From SIG673 sp045638685 (GTDB lineage: Bacteria; Bacillota; Clostridia; Oscillospirales; CAG-272): a DNA stretch of 55,979 bases. The notes beneath the pieces were generated by a model that did no database searches, was not told the origin of the DNA, and was given only the letters and a program-made list of their open reading frames with translations. Below, in pieces: positions 33,560 through 42,587 of the stretch (positions are counted from its first letter, which is position 1; every line of letters starts with the position of its first letter). A program made the position numbers and the translations under genes. Where the stretch lies: assembly GCA_045638685.1 (NCBI GenBank), contig JAZUBT010000024.1:1-55979 (forward strand), read 5' to 3'.

Positions 33560-34108
33560 ATTATCAAAGCCACAAACGGAAAAGAGCATGTAATTAATGA
33601 GGAAATCGAATTTGAACCGAGCAAAAGCATACGCGTAATCGGGAATGACGGAGAGCAGTTTGGTATTCTTACCTTCTCTGCCGCGCTTGAAAAGGCGTAT
33701 GATAAGGGACTTGACCTCGTTCTTATGAGCGCTCAGGCAGATCCGCCTGTCTGCAAAATTATGGACTACGGTAAGTTCAAGTTTGACCGCGACAAGAAGG
33801 AAAAGGAAGCCAGAAAAAAGCAGAAAGTTATTGAAATTAAAGAAATTCAGCTTACCTGCCTTATTGATACAAATGATTTCAACACAAAGGTTAACCATGC
33901 GCGCCGTTTTCTGACCGACGGAAACAAGGTCAAGGTTATGGTAAAATTCAAAGGCCGCCAGATGTCTCGTCAAGATGTCGGCAAAGAACTTCTTGAGCGC
34001 TTTCAAGAAGCGTGCAGCGATTTGGGTGCGCCCGAAAAAGCGGCAGTTCTTGATGGCAGAAATATGATAATGTTTATCGCTCCGGCAAAAGCTGCCGCAG
34101 CAAAATGA
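33560..34108 (+). CDS. infC: Translation initiation factor IF-3
   Basis: IF3 keeps 30S subunits free and proofreads start-codon choice. The N-terminal (INEEIEFEPSKSIRVIG) and C-terminal (KVMVKFKGRQMSR) domains match the family, and the length of about 182 residues is normal. I choose a rare AUU start at 33560, six bases after a GGGGG ribosome site. AUC at 33563 is the alternative. infC genes typically use such non-standard codons so that IF3 represses its own synthesis. The frame is also open back to an ATG at 33500, but that lies inside the leader hairpin. rpmI and rplT follow. Confidence 0.92.
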   Translation: MIKATNGKEHVINEEIEFEPSKSIRVIGNDGEQFGILTFSAALEKAYDKGLDLVLMSAQADPPVCKIMDYGKFKFDRDKKEKEARKKQKVIEIKEIQLTCLIDTNDFNTKVNHARRFLTDGNKVKVMVKFKGRQMSRQDVGKELLERFQEACSDLGAPEKAAVLDGRNMIMFIAPAKAAAAK

Positions 34109-34122
34109 AAGGAGTCTCAATT

Positions 34123-34317
34123 ATGGGAAAAATCAAAACACACAGTGCTTCCGCAAAAAGATTTACTGTAACAAAAAGCGGAAAGGTAAAGCTCAACCAC
34201 ATGAATCGTCGCCACAAGCTCGGACTTAAAACCACCAAGCGCAAGAGAAGCCTCAGAAAAACCGGCTATCTCAGCGAGTCTATGGCTCCGAACATCAAAA
34301 AGCTCATCTCTCACTAA
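34123..34317 (+). CDS. rpmI: 50S ribosomal protein L35
   Basis: The 64-residue protein is very basic, with the L35 pattern from the N-terminal KIKTHSASAKRF to the C-terminal ESMAPNIKKLI. The ATG at 34123 follows AAAGGAG. It sits 14 bases after infC and 30 before rplT, the conserved operon order. Confidence 0.96.
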   Translation: MGKIKTHSASAKRFTVTKSGKVKLNHMNRRHKLGLKTTKRKRSLRKTGYLSESMAPNIKKLISH

Positions 34318-34347
34318 TATCGGAAAGGTCAAGGAGGAATTTAAGTT

Positions 34348-34701
34348 ATGGCAAGAGTTAAAGGCGCATTAATGACGCGTAAAAGAAGAAAAAAGATATT
34401 AAAGGCCGCTAAGGGCTATTGGGGTGCAAAATCCAAGCATTTTAAGATGGCGAAACAAGCCATCATGAAGAGCGGAAACTACGCTTTCGCAGGCAGAAAG
34501 CTCAAGAAGAGAGACTTCCGCAGACTCTGGATCACCAGAATTTCCGCACAGGCTAAGGCTAACGGAATGAACTACTCCACTTTAATAAACGGTCTTAAGA
34601 AGGCAGGTATCGATCTTAACAGAAAGATGCTTTCCGAGATAGCTATTGCTGACGTTGCTGCATTTGCTGACCTCTGCGCAAAAGCTAAGGCTGCTCTTTA
34701 A
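34348..34701 (+). CDS. rplT: 50S ribosomal protein L20
   Basis: The 117-residue protein has the L20 pattern (RKKILKAAKGYWGAKSKHF, RRLWITRISAQ). L20 is needed early in 50S assembly and is the known autogenous repressor of this operon in Bacillus, acting at the infC leader. AAGGAGG precedes the ATG. The last gene of the operon, it is followed by a strong terminator. Confidence 0.97.
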   Translation: MARVKGALMTRKRRKKILKAAKGYWGAKSKHFKMAKQAIMKSGNYAFAGRKLKKRDFRRLWITRISAQAKANGMNYSTLINGLKKAGIDLNRKMLSEIAIADVAAFADLCAKAKAAL

Positions 34702-34712
34702 TTATGGAAATT

Positions 34713-34760
34713 AAATCGGATAAACTTTCTTTTCGGGAGTTTATCCGATTTTTCTTTTTT
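34713..34760 (+). terminator. Intrinsic terminator of the infC operon
   Basis: The arms TCGGATAAACT (34716-34726) and AGTTTATCCGA (34738-34748) are followed by a long T-rich tract. Confidence 0.93.
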
Positions 34761-34807
34761 ATTTAAAGATTATAAAAGAAATTTACCTTTTTTTAAGAAA
34801 TTTTATT

Positions 34808-34835
34808 TTGTTTTTCAAAATTTATGAATTATAAT
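34808..34835 (+). promoter_or_regulatory. Possible promoter upstream of the rRNA methyltransferase gene
   Basis: TTGTTT (34808-34813), a 16-base spacer and TATAAT (34830-34835) form one candidate. A second, TTGAAA at 34879-34884 with a T-rich -10 near 34901-34908, would start the transcript at the hairpin at 34912. Confidence 0.4.
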
Positions 34836-34911
34836 ATACTATATGATATAATAAATAGTAGATACATTTTATTTTGAATTGAAAAAAAGGAAATACGTTT
34901 TATTTTATATG

Positions 34912-34939
34912 GCTGTCCCTTTGGCAGCAGATTGTGAGA
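34912..34939 (+). promoter_or_regulatory. 5' stem-loop next to the methyltransferase start
   Basis: A GCTG/CAGC plus CC/GG stem with one bulged base and a CTTT loop (34912-34928) is followed by AGATTGTGAGAC and the ATG at 34945. The TGTGAGACT piece is shared with the element at 8771-8780. Confidence 0.45.
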
Positions 34940-34944
34940 CTAAT

Positions 34945-35742
34945 ATGGAAATTCAAAAAATTACGTCGCGAAATAATGACTATATAAAGGAAATAGTAAA
35001 GCTTTCAGACAAAAAGCACAGAGAAAAATCGGGAAAATTCTGCTTTGAGGGCAGAAAGCTTTTTGAGGAAGCGCTTAAAGAAAATATCCCTCTCGAAGCG
35101 GTACTTATAACGGAAAATCATCTGACTGAATTTGAGGGCATGGACTACCCGTTCCGCGTAATATCGGTAAGTCAAGAGGTTTACGAAAAAATTTCTTACG
35201 AAAAATCGCCCGAAGGAATATTCTGTGTCTCAAAAGCTCTTGACAAATTACATATTTTATATATAATATATAAAGGAAGAGTTTTAGAGTCTCCGATAGT
35301 TTTGCTTGATGGCATTCGCGATCCCGGAAACCTCGGTACGATTTTACGCGTTGCCTCCGCTTTTGGATACGAAAGCGTTATATTAAGCGATGACTGTGCA
35401 GACGTGTACAACCCGAAAACGGTAAGAGCGTCTATGGGAGCGGTTTTCCGTCAGCAAACGGTAAGGGTAAGCGACCTTGCTTCAACGGTAAGCGAGCTTA
35501 AGGAAGCGGGCTATAAAATTTACTCTGCCGCTTTGGATAAAAATGCCGTTTCAGTAAAAAATACTAAGGCAGACTCCTCCGTCGCTTTTATAATCGGAAA
35601 CGAAGGAAACGGTATAAGACCTGAGGTAATAGCAGTGTCAAGCGGAACGGTTATAATTCCTATGGAAAGCTCTACGGAGTCTCTTAACGCCGCCTCCGCC
35701 GCATCTATCCTGCTTTGGGAGCAATACAGGACCTTAAAATAA
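34945..35742 (+). CDS. TrmH/RlmB-type RNA 2'-O-methyltransferase
   Basis: The 265-residue protein has an N-terminal substrate-binding domain (ITSRNNDYIKEIVKLSDKKH, GRKLFEEAL). The SPOUT domain has canonical motifs: DGIRDPGNLGTILRVASAFG, IIGNEGNGI, and IPMESSTESLNAASAASILL. It would methylate a ribose in rRNA, as in the TsnR/YsgA group. I set the start at ATG 34945 because the upstream in-frame codons overlap the hairpin. The nearest ribosome site, GTGAG, is weak. Unlike the SPOUT protein at 7928, all SAM-binding motifs are intact. Confidence 0.92.
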   Translation: MEIQKITSRNNDYIKEIVKLSDKKHREKSGKFCFEGRKLFEEALKENIPLEAVLITENHLTEFEGMDYPFRVISVSQEVYEKISYEKSPEGIFCVSKALDKLHILYIIYKGRVLESPIVLLDGIRDPGNLGTILRVASAFGYESVILSDDCADVYNPKTVRASMGAVFRQQTVRVSDLASTVSELKEAGYKIYSAALDKNAVSVKNTKADSSVAFIIGNEGNGIRPEVIAVSSGTVIIPMESSTESLNAASAASILLWEQYRTLK

Positions 35743-35842
35743 GCTTTTCATTCGCAAAGCCGTGTTATTTAATTGCTTAACAAAACGGCGCTTCTTTTAC
35801 AATTACAAACAGGTGTGATAAAAACAAGGAAAGGATAAAGAT

Positions 35843-37705
35843 ATGTACGACGTTCGATACTGGTTGTGGTTAAGTCTTATTTTTGAAACCGGCTCGCCTA
35901 AGTGCGACACGCTTTTGAACGCATTTAATCATAACCCGAAATCTATCTACGAAGCCGACAAGGTAGCTCTTTCTCCTTTTTGTAAAAATAACGACTTTAT
36001 TCTCTCGCGTCTGCTTGACAAACGTCTTGACAGAGTTTATAGCGTTCTTGACTTTTGTCAAAAGGAAAATATCGGTATTCTCACTCCCGAAAGCCGTAAT
36101 TTTCCGTCTTCCCTCTTGAAAATCCCCTCTCAGCCACTCGTTCTTTACTATAAAGGCAGACTTCCCGATTTTTCCCGTTCTCTCGGCGTTGCCGTCGTGG
36201 GAATGCGAAGCGTAACTCCTTACGGAACCTCTGCGGCTTATACAATCTCACACGATCTCGCCTCTGCCGGAGCGATAGTCGTAAGCGGTATGGCGATCGG
36301 CGCTGATACAGCCGCTCATCGAGGCGCGCTTGATGCGGGTGGGCACACCATAGCGTTTTTAGGCTGCGGAATAGATATTATCTATCCAAAGGATAACTTA
36401 AAGCTTATGCAGGAAATAATCTCTGTCGGTACGGTTATGACTGAATACGCTCCGGGGCTTAAGCCTGAGGGCAGGCACTTTCCCATAAGAAACAGACTTA
36501 TAAGCGGAGTGTCAAACGCCGTATTAGTAATTGAGGCAGATAAAAAAAGCGGCGCGCTTATAACCGCGTCTCACGGACTGCGGCAGGGTAAGCTTATTTA
36601 TGCAGTCCCGGGAAAGGTCGGCGAGCTTTCAAGCACGGGAACCAATCTTCTTATTCAGAACGGAGCAAAGATGGTTACCTCTGCAAAGGACATCATTTCC
36701 GATTTTTCGGGACTTTACGAATTTAAGCTCGGTCAAGGTCAGAAAAATAACGTTCAGAACCTTAAAAACACGGAAGGTTACGCAACACGCGAAAGCATAG
36801 GCGTTTCCGACGCTAATTTTAACTCGTCCGGAAACACTTTTGGCAAAAACTCCGACACCGTTAATTTTAGTAAGGAAAGCTTCGACAAAGCAGGTCCTAT
36901 CAGTGATATTTTCGCTAATGCTAACGTCGGAAGTAATAATTTTAGCAAACGTAATTTTGATAAAACATCTACGGGTAACGACGTTTTTGCAAGAGAGTCT
37001 CTACCTAAAAAGTTTTTTGAAAACAATATCTTCGAAAATCACGTAACGGACAGACGTCCCGAAAGACTTGTCGCTGCTCAGCCACGTCCGACCGTTCTCT
37101 ACAACGGAATGACCGAGGAGGAGTTAGCCTCATCGTATATGTCTATGGAAACAGAAGCGGGCGGAAGGCATTTGCCATATCCTAAAGATACCGAAAGAGT
37201 TTATCTTACCTATCCGAAGGAACCGATGCCGAGGGACGGATACCGGATAGTGCTTTCGGAAGAAGGGCTTAAAAATTTTGAAAGTCAGGCTATGGTAAGC
37301 TTTAAAACCGAGTTTTCGGAAGCAGACAGTATTATCCCAATTACATCTTATAAAACAGAAAACGATCCGATTAAGGCCGCCGCTAATAAAAAGGCAGAAA
37401 AAAAGAAAAGGCTTTCCTTTAAGCGGATTAAATCGGACACGGACGAAAAGCCTTCGGTTTCGGATAAAAAAGCAGACAAAAGGGGAACCGCGGACACGCA
37501 GAAATCAAAGCTCACGGTAAGCTATGAAGGGTTAAACGAAATGGAAAGCGCCGTGCTGAAATTCATTTTGGAAAAAGGCCCCGTCGGAATAGACGGTATG
37601 GGCTCTCTTGATATTCCCGTTTCAAAGCTTCTTGCAACGGTAACTATGCTTGAGATAAAGCAGAAAATAACACAAAAGCCGGGCGGTTATTTTGAAGTCA
37701 AATAA
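35843..37705 (+). CDS. dprA: DNA-processing protein DprA with long disordered insertion
   Basis: DprA protects incoming single-stranded DNA and loads RecA. The Rossmann-like DNA_processg_A core spans about residues 70-290 (VAVVGMRSVTPYG, SGMAIGADTAAH, GCGIDIIYP, FPIRNRLISG, ITASHGLRQGK). A C-terminal winged helix occupies 564-620. Between them is about 270 residues of low-complexity Asn/Ser/Phe/Lys-rich sequence absent from typical 360-380-residue DprA, with loosely repeated NFSKxxFDK-like units near residues 330-390. An AAGGAAAGG site precedes the ATG. The gene order dprA-topA-trmFO is the common Firmicutes arrangement. Confidence 0.93.
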   Translation: MYDVRYWLWLSLIFETGSPKCDTLLNAFNHNPKSIYEADKVALSPFCKNNDFILSRLLDKRLDRVYSVLDFCQKENIGILTPESRNFPSSLLKIPSQPLVLYYKGRLPDFSRSLGVAVVGMRSVTPYGTSAAYTISHDLASAGAIVVSGMAIGADTAAHRGALDAGGHTIAFLGCGIDIIYPKDNLKLMQEIISVGTVMTEYAPGLKPEGRHFPIRNRLISGVSNAVLVIEADKKSGALITASHGLRQGKLIYAVPGKVGELSSTGTNLLIQNGAKMVTSAKDIISDFSGLYEFKLGQGQKNNVQNLKNTEGYATRESIGVSDANFNSSGNTFGKNSDTVNFSKESFDKAGPISDIFANANVGSNNFSKRNFDKTSTGNDVFARESLPKKFFENNIFENHVTDRRPERLVAAQPRPTVLYNGMTEEELASSYMSMETEAGGRHLPYPKDTERVYLTYPKEPMPRDGYRIVLSEEGLKNFESQAMVSFKTEFSEADSIIPITSYKTENDPIKAAANKKAEKKKRLSFKRIKSDTDEKPSVSDKKADKRGTADTQKSKLTVSYEGLNEMESAVLKFILEKGPVGIDGMGSLDIPVSKLLATVTMLEIKQKITQKPGGYFEVK

Positions 37706-37748
37706 TTCTGCGTGGCTACGACACCTGTGCAACTTTAATTTATTCCGC

Positions 37749-37846
37749 AAAAATATGGGTGTTTACAGCCATAATTAAACCGCTCTCAAAAAACGGCTAT
37801 GCCTTTAACATCTTTTAAAAATAGGTGTTTACAGACAATATTAAAC
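37749..37846 (+). repeat. Imperfect 31-base direct repeat upstream of topA
   Basis: Copies at 37749-37780 and 37816-37846 share GGTGTTTACAG, an AT-rich centre and ATTAAAC. The second copy contains the -35 hexamer of the topA promoter. Confidence 0.7.
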
Positions 37847-37856
37847 AGTTTAAAAT
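37828..37856 (+). promoter_or_regulatory. Sigma-A promoter of topA
   Basis: TTTACA (37828-37833), a 17-base spacer and TAAAAT (37851-37856) lie 31 bases before the topA ATG. Confidence 0.6.
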
Positions 37857-37886
37857 AATACATATATATACATTCGGAGGAACACA

Positions 37887-40145
37887 ATGCCAAATTTAGT
37901 TATAGTTGAATCTCCCTCAAAGGCAAACACAATTAAAAATTATCTCGGCTCGGGCTACAAGGTAGTAGCCTGCGAGGGCCACGTAAGAGACCTTCCCAAA
38001 AGCAGTCTCGGAGTTGATATAGAAAACGGATTTACTCCTCACTACATTAACATAAGAGGAAAAAGCGAGCTTATAGCAGCACTTAAAAAGGACGCAAAAA
38101 ACGCAAATAAAATCTTTCTCGCACCCGACCCTGACCGCGAAGGAGAAGCTATTTCCTGGCACCTTGCGAGCGCGCTTAATATACCGCTTGAAAGCACTCG
38201 CCGCGTTTCCTTTAACGAAATAACCAAAACCGCTGTAAAGGCGGCTATAAAGTCTCCAAGAAAGATAGACGTAAACCTCGTTGACTCACAGCAAGCAAGA
38301 CGTATTCTTGACCGTATAGTCGGATACAAGCTAAGTCCTTATCTTTGGAAAGCCGTTAAAAGCGGTCTTTCCGCAGGACGTGTACAGTCTGTTGCCACCA
38401 AGATAATAGTAGAAAGAGAAAACGAAATAAAAAGCTTTGTTCCGAAGGAATACTGGCTACTTGACGCAACCTTTAAAAACAACACTGTAAGAGCAAAGTT
38501 CTTCGCTCTTGCCGAGGACTTACTTAAAAGGGACTTAAATAACGAAAAAGAGACGCAAGAGGTTATAGACGCTGTTAAAAACAGCCAGTTTAAGGTTATC
38601 TCCGTAAAGCGCGCACTTCGTCATAAAACACCCGCTCCGCCCTTTAACACCGCATCTATGCAGCAGGAGGCGGCTAAAAAGTTTGGTTTTCAGGCGCAGT
38701 ACACAATGAGAATAGCACAGGAGCTTTACGAGGGCGTAAACCTCGGTCCGGAGAACGGCGGTGTTCACGGTCTTATTACCTATATGCGTACCGACTCTCT
38801 CCGTATTTCCGACGAGGCGGCACTTAACACAAAGAGCTTTATAACTGAAAAATACGGAAAGGACTCCGTTCCCTCTCAAATCAGAGTATATAAAACCCGC
38901 AAAAACTCGCAGGACGCTCACGAGGCTATCCGTCCCTCTGACGTAACCTTAGAGCCGGATAAAATCCAGAAGCATCTTTCCTCCGGCCAGTATAAGCTGT
39001 ATAAGCTTATTTGGAGCCGCTTCGTTGCAAGTCAGATGGCAAACGCAGAGCTTGATACGGTTGTAGCTGATATAAAATCTGATAAATATATATTCAGAAC
39101 CAGCGGCTACTCAATAAATAAGCTTGGATATATGGCTCTTTACGAGACCGATGACGGAGAAGATGACGGAGAGAACAGACTCCCCGATCTTAAGGAAGGC
39201 GAAACGCTTACTCTTAATGAGCTTCTTCCCGTTCAGAAGTTTACCGAAGCACCCCCGAGATACACCGAAGCAACTCTTATCAAGTTCCTTGAAGAAAAGG
39301 GTATCGGACGTCCTTCTACCTACGCTCCAATAATAACAACCATAATTTCAAGAGGATACGTAAAAAGAGATAAGCATAGCCTGCTTCCGACCGAGCTTGG
39401 CGATATAACTACAACGCTTATGAATGACAATTTTCCGCGTATAGTTGACTACACCTTTACTGCGGAGATGGAGGACAGCCTCGACGGTATAGCTGACGGC
39501 GAATCCACTATGACCTCGGTTCTCAGCGGATTCTATAAGGATTTTGCTCTTAGCCTTGAAAAGGCGGAAAAGGAAGCTAAAACGCTTTCTATAACCGTTC
39601 CCGACGAGGAAACGGATATAATATGCGACAAATGTGGAAGCCGTATGGTAATCAAAAACGGCAGATACGGAAAATTTGCCGCTTGCCCGAACTATCCCGA
39701 ATGTAAAAACACCAAACCGCTTGAGGCCCCCAGCACCGAAAAGACGGAGAGCGCCCCCGCAGAGGTTACCTCTCTTAAATGTGAAAGATGCAGTGGTAGT
39801 CTCGTAATAAGAAACGGAAAATACGGAAGCTTCTACGCCTGTGAAAACTTCCCGAAATGTAAGTTTACAAAGCAGATTACAAAGGACACGGGAATCCCCT
39901 GCCCGATATGCTCCTCAAAAATAGTACTGAAAAAGGGCAAGAACAACTCAAGCTTTTACAGCTGCGAAAACTATTCCCCCTGTACCTTCTCTACGTGGGA
40001 TCAGCCGATTAGCAAAAAATGCCCCGACAGCGGCGGACTTCTTCTTTTCAAAAAGAACAGAAAGCTCGTTTACTGTTACAGCGAAAACTGCGGATTTAAG
40101 GCCTCCTCGGACGGATACGTAAGTGAAGATGAACAGAACGGTTAA
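37887..40145 (+). CDS. topA: DNA topoisomerase I
   Basis: The 752-residue type IA topoisomerase relaxes negative supercoils. The TOPRIM domain opens with LVIVESPSKANTIKNYLG and has DPDREGEA. The catalytic tyrosine is in ITYMRTDSLRIS. The C-terminal tail carries three four-cysteine zinc ribbons (from CDKCG, CERCSG and CPICSS) and a fourth partial one. CGGAGG precedes the ATG. The gene has its own promoter within a direct repeat, and its 3' end overlaps trmFO. Confidence 0.97.
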   Translation: MPNLVIVESPSKANTIKNYLGSGYKVVACEGHVRDLPKSSLGVDIENGFTPHYINIRGKSELIAALKKDAKNANKIFLAPDPDREGEAISWHLASALNIPLESTRRVSFNEITKTAVKAAIKSPRKIDVNLVDSQQARRILDRIVGYKLSPYLWKAVKSGLSAGRVQSVATKIIVERENEIKSFVPKEYWLLDATFKNNTVRAKFFALAEDLLKRDLNNEKETQEVIDAVKNSQFKVISVKRALRHKTPAPPFNTASMQQEAAKKFGFQAQYTMRIAQELYEGVNLGPENGGVHGLITYMRTDSLRISDEAALNTKSFITEKYGKDSVPSQIRVYKTRKNSQDAHEAIRPSDVTLEPDKIQKHLSSGQYKLYKLIWSRFVASQMANAELDTVVADIKSDKYIFRTSGYSINKLGYMALYETDDGEDDGENRLPDLKEGETLTLNELLPVQKFTEAPPRYTEATLIKFLEEKGIGRPSTYAPIITTIISRGYVKRDKHSLLPTELGDITTTLMNDNFPRIVDYTFTAEMEDSLDGIADGESTMTSVLSGFYKDFALSLEKAEKEAKTLSITVPDEETDIICDKCGSRMVIKNGRYGKFAACPNYPECKNTKPLEAPSTEKTESAPAEVTSLKCERCSGSLVIRNGKYGSFYACENFPKCKFTKQITKDTGIPCPICSSKIVLKKGKNNSSFYSCENYSPCTFSTWDQPISKKCPDSGGLLLFKKNRKLVYCYSENCGFKASSDGYVSEDEQNG

Positions 40146-41463
40146 GGTTATAGGCGCGGGACTTGCAGGCTGTGAGGCGGCTTTTCAGATAGCTACCGCG
40201 GGCGTACCCGTAGAGCTTTACGAAATGAAGCCCACGAAAAGAACACCCGCTCACTCCTCGGATCTCTTTGGAGAGCTTGTATGCTCAAACTCCCTGCGCT
40301 CACTTCAGATAACTAACGCCGCGGGTATGTTAAAGGACGAGCTACGTCTTCTTAACTCTCTTATTATGAAGGCGGCTGATGCCTCCTCCGTTCCCGCAGG
40401 CGCGGCTCTTGCCGTTGACAGAGTAAAATTTTCCGAATTTATAACGGATACGGTTAAAAACCACCCTAATATAACGGTAATAGAAAAAGAGGTAACCGAG
40501 CTGCCAAGCGACGACGGTATAACGGTTGTTGCGTCAGGCCCTCTTACCTCGGACGCCCTTGCCTCCTCTATTTCGGACTTTTTCGGCAGTAAAGGACTTT
40601 CCTTTTTCGATGCCGCCGCTCCTATTGTCGATGCTTCGTCTATTGACAGAAGCATTGTGTTCGCACAGTCAAGATACGATAAGGGAGATGCAGATTATCT
40701 TAACTGCCCTATGGATAAGGAGCAGTATCTCGCATTTTACGACGCGCTTACAAACGCAGAGGAGGCTGCTCTTCATGACTTTGACCGCGAGGAGCAAAAA
40801 AAGCTTACTGTTTTCGAGGGCTGTATGCCGGTAGAGGTAATGGCGAAAAGAGGCGTGGACACTCTGCGCTTCGGTCCGCTTAAGCCCGTAGGTCTTACCG
40901 ATCCGAGAACTGCTCGCGAGCCGTACGCCTGTATTCAGCTTCGCGCCGAGAACAAGGAAAAAACGATGTACAACCTCGTAGGCTTTCAGACACACCTTAC
41001 CATTTCGGAGCAAAAGCGTGTTTTCCGTATGATTCCGGGACTTGAAAACGCGGAGTTTTTGCGCTACGGCGTAATGCACAGAAACACCTATCTTGACTCC
41101 CCCGGCAGACTGACGCCTACGTACAGCACAGTCCTTCGCCCCACCCTTTTCTTTGCGGGACAGATGACGGGAGTGGAAGGATACATCGAATCAACAGCCT
41201 CCGGTCTTGTTGCGGGACTTAACGCCGCGGCTCTCGCAAAAGAGGACTCGCCCATTATTTTCCCGACTACGACGGTAATTGGCTCTATGGCTGATTACGT
41301 AAGCCGTGGCGGAACCGGAAAATTTCAGCCTATGAACGCCAATTTCGGTCTTATTCCCTCTTTGGACAAGAAAGTAAAGGGTGGAAAGACGGCAAGAAAC
41401 GAGGCGCTTTATCACAGAGGCATCGAGGATTTAAAATCCTATATTAAAACGCTTACGCTTTGA
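40129..41463 (+). CDS. trmFO: Folate-dependent tRNA (uracil-54-C5)-methyltransferase
   Basis: TrmFO makes ribothymidine at position 54 of tRNA using methylenetetrahydrofolate and FADH2. The 444-residue protein has the FAD loop GAGLAGCEAA and the active-site cysteine segment LVCSNSLRS. A second conserved cysteine is in EGCMPVEVMA, and the C-terminal stretch is FAGQMTGVEGYIES. The start overlaps the last codons of topA in another frame, suggesting translational coupling. ATG 40129 is chosen; GTG two codons upstream (40123) is equally possible because neither has a strong ribosome site. Confidence 0.95.
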   Translation: MNRTVKVIGAGLAGCEAAFQIATAGVPVELYEMKPTKRTPAHSSDLFGELVCSNSLRSLQITNAAGMLKDELRLLNSLIMKAADASSVPAGAALAVDRVKFSEFITDTVKNHPNITVIEKEVTELPSDDGITVVASGPLTSDALASSISDFFGSKGLSFFDAAAPIVDASSIDRSIVFAQSRYDKGDADYLNCPMDKEQYLAFYDALTNAEEAALHDFDREEQKKLTVFEGCMPVEVMAKRGVDTLRFGPLKPVGLTDPRTAREPYACIQLRAENKEKTMYNLVGFQTHLTISEQKRVFRMIPGLENAEFLRYGVMHRNTYLDSPGRLTPTYSTVLRPTLFFAGQMTGVEGYIESTASGLVAGLNAAALAKEDSPIIFPTTTVIGSMADYVSRGGTGKFQPMNANFGLIPSLDKKVKGGKTARNEALYHRGIEDLKSYIKTLTL

Positions 41464-41531
41464 TTTTTCGACGTTGATTAGCGTTTAAATAAACATAAAA
41501 CCATCAAGCTAAAAGAAAAAGGAAATAAAAA

Positions 41532-42557
41532 ATGAAAATAATTATTGACGTAATGAGCGGAGACAACGCACCCGACGAAATTCTTAAGGGCGCGTTTATG
41601 GCAAGTAGGGAGCTTCAGCACGAGCTTATTCTCGTTGGAAACACCGACGATATAGGCGAATGCGCAAAAAAATACGGCCTTGATTTAAACGCCAAGGGAA
41701 TAGAAATAGTCCACGCCTCCGAGGTCGTTAAAATGGACGACGAGGCTCTTGCGGTCAGAGCGAAAAGAGACTCCTCTATGGCGGTCGCTCTCCGTCTCTT
41801 AAAGGAAGGCAAGGGAGACGCCCTTGTAAGCGCAGGAAACACGGGCGCTCTTTACACGGGAGCCGTTCTGCTGGTTTCAAGAATACAGGGCTTCCGCAAA
41901 GCGGGAATCGCTACCGTTTTACCCTTTGAAACCCCCGTGCTTCTTCTCGATTCGGGAGCAAACGTAATTGTAACCGATGAAAACCTTGAGCAGTTCGCTC
42001 TTATCGGCTCTCTTTATATGTCTAAGGTTATGGGAGTTAAAAATCCGAGAGTAGGACTTTTAAATAACGGAACCGAGAGAACCAAAGGCTCGCAGGTGCT
42101 TCAGGACACATACGTCCGTCTTGAGGAAAATGAAAACATTAATTTCGTAGGAAATATCGAATGCAAGGTGCTTCCGTTTAACACCTGCGACGTAATTATA
42201 ACCGACGGCTTTACGGGAAATGCCGTTCTTAAGCTCATCGAGGGACTCGGCTCGTTCTTTATGAAAAAGCTTAAAACCGTATTTAAAAAGAACGCCGTTA
42301 CAAAGCTTTCGGCGGCTATGGTAAAGCCGGGACTTAAAAGCATGAAAAAGGATTTTGACGCCTCGGAATACGGCGGTGCTCCCCTTCTCGGTATTTCAAA
42401 GCCGGTGCTCAAGGCTCACGGAAGCGCTGACGCTAAGGCAATAAAAAATGCGGTAGCCGCCGCGGCAGTATATGCAGAGTCCGGTATTATAGACCAAATA
42501 ACCGCTCTCTCGGAAAAGCTTATAAACCAAAACAAGGATAGTAAGGCTTCCGAATAA
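41532..42557 (+). CDS. plsX: Phosphate acyltransferase PlsX
   Basis: PlsX converts acyl-ACP to acyl phosphate for phospholipid synthesis. The 341-residue protein has the N-terminal IIDVMSGDNAPDEILKG and the conserved VSAGNTGALYTGAVL, DSGANV, LLNNGTE and TDGFTGNAVLK segments. Length is normal. AAAAGGAAA precedes the ATG. In many Firmicutes acpP or fab genes separate plsX from rnc; here the next gene is an RNase III-like paralogue 30 bases downstream. Confidence 0.96.
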   Translation: MKIIIDVMSGDNAPDEILKGAFMASRELQHELILVGNTDDIGECAKKYGLDLNAKGIEIVHASEVVKMDDEALAVRAKRDSSMAVALRLLKEGKGDALVSAGNTGALYTGAVLLVSRIQGFRKAGIATVLPFETPVLLLDSGANVIVTDENLEQFALIGSLYMSKVMGVKNPRVGLLNNGTERTKGSQVLQDTYVRLEENENINFVGNIECKVLPFNTCDVIITDGFTGNAVLKLIEGLGSFFMKKLKTVFKKNAVTKLSAAMVKPGLKSMKKDFDASEYGGAPLLGISKPVLKAHGSADAKAIKNAVAAAAVYAESGIIDQITALSEKLINQNKDSKASE

Positions 42558-42587
42558 TCACCACCCCGAAAGGATTTTTTACAGTAA

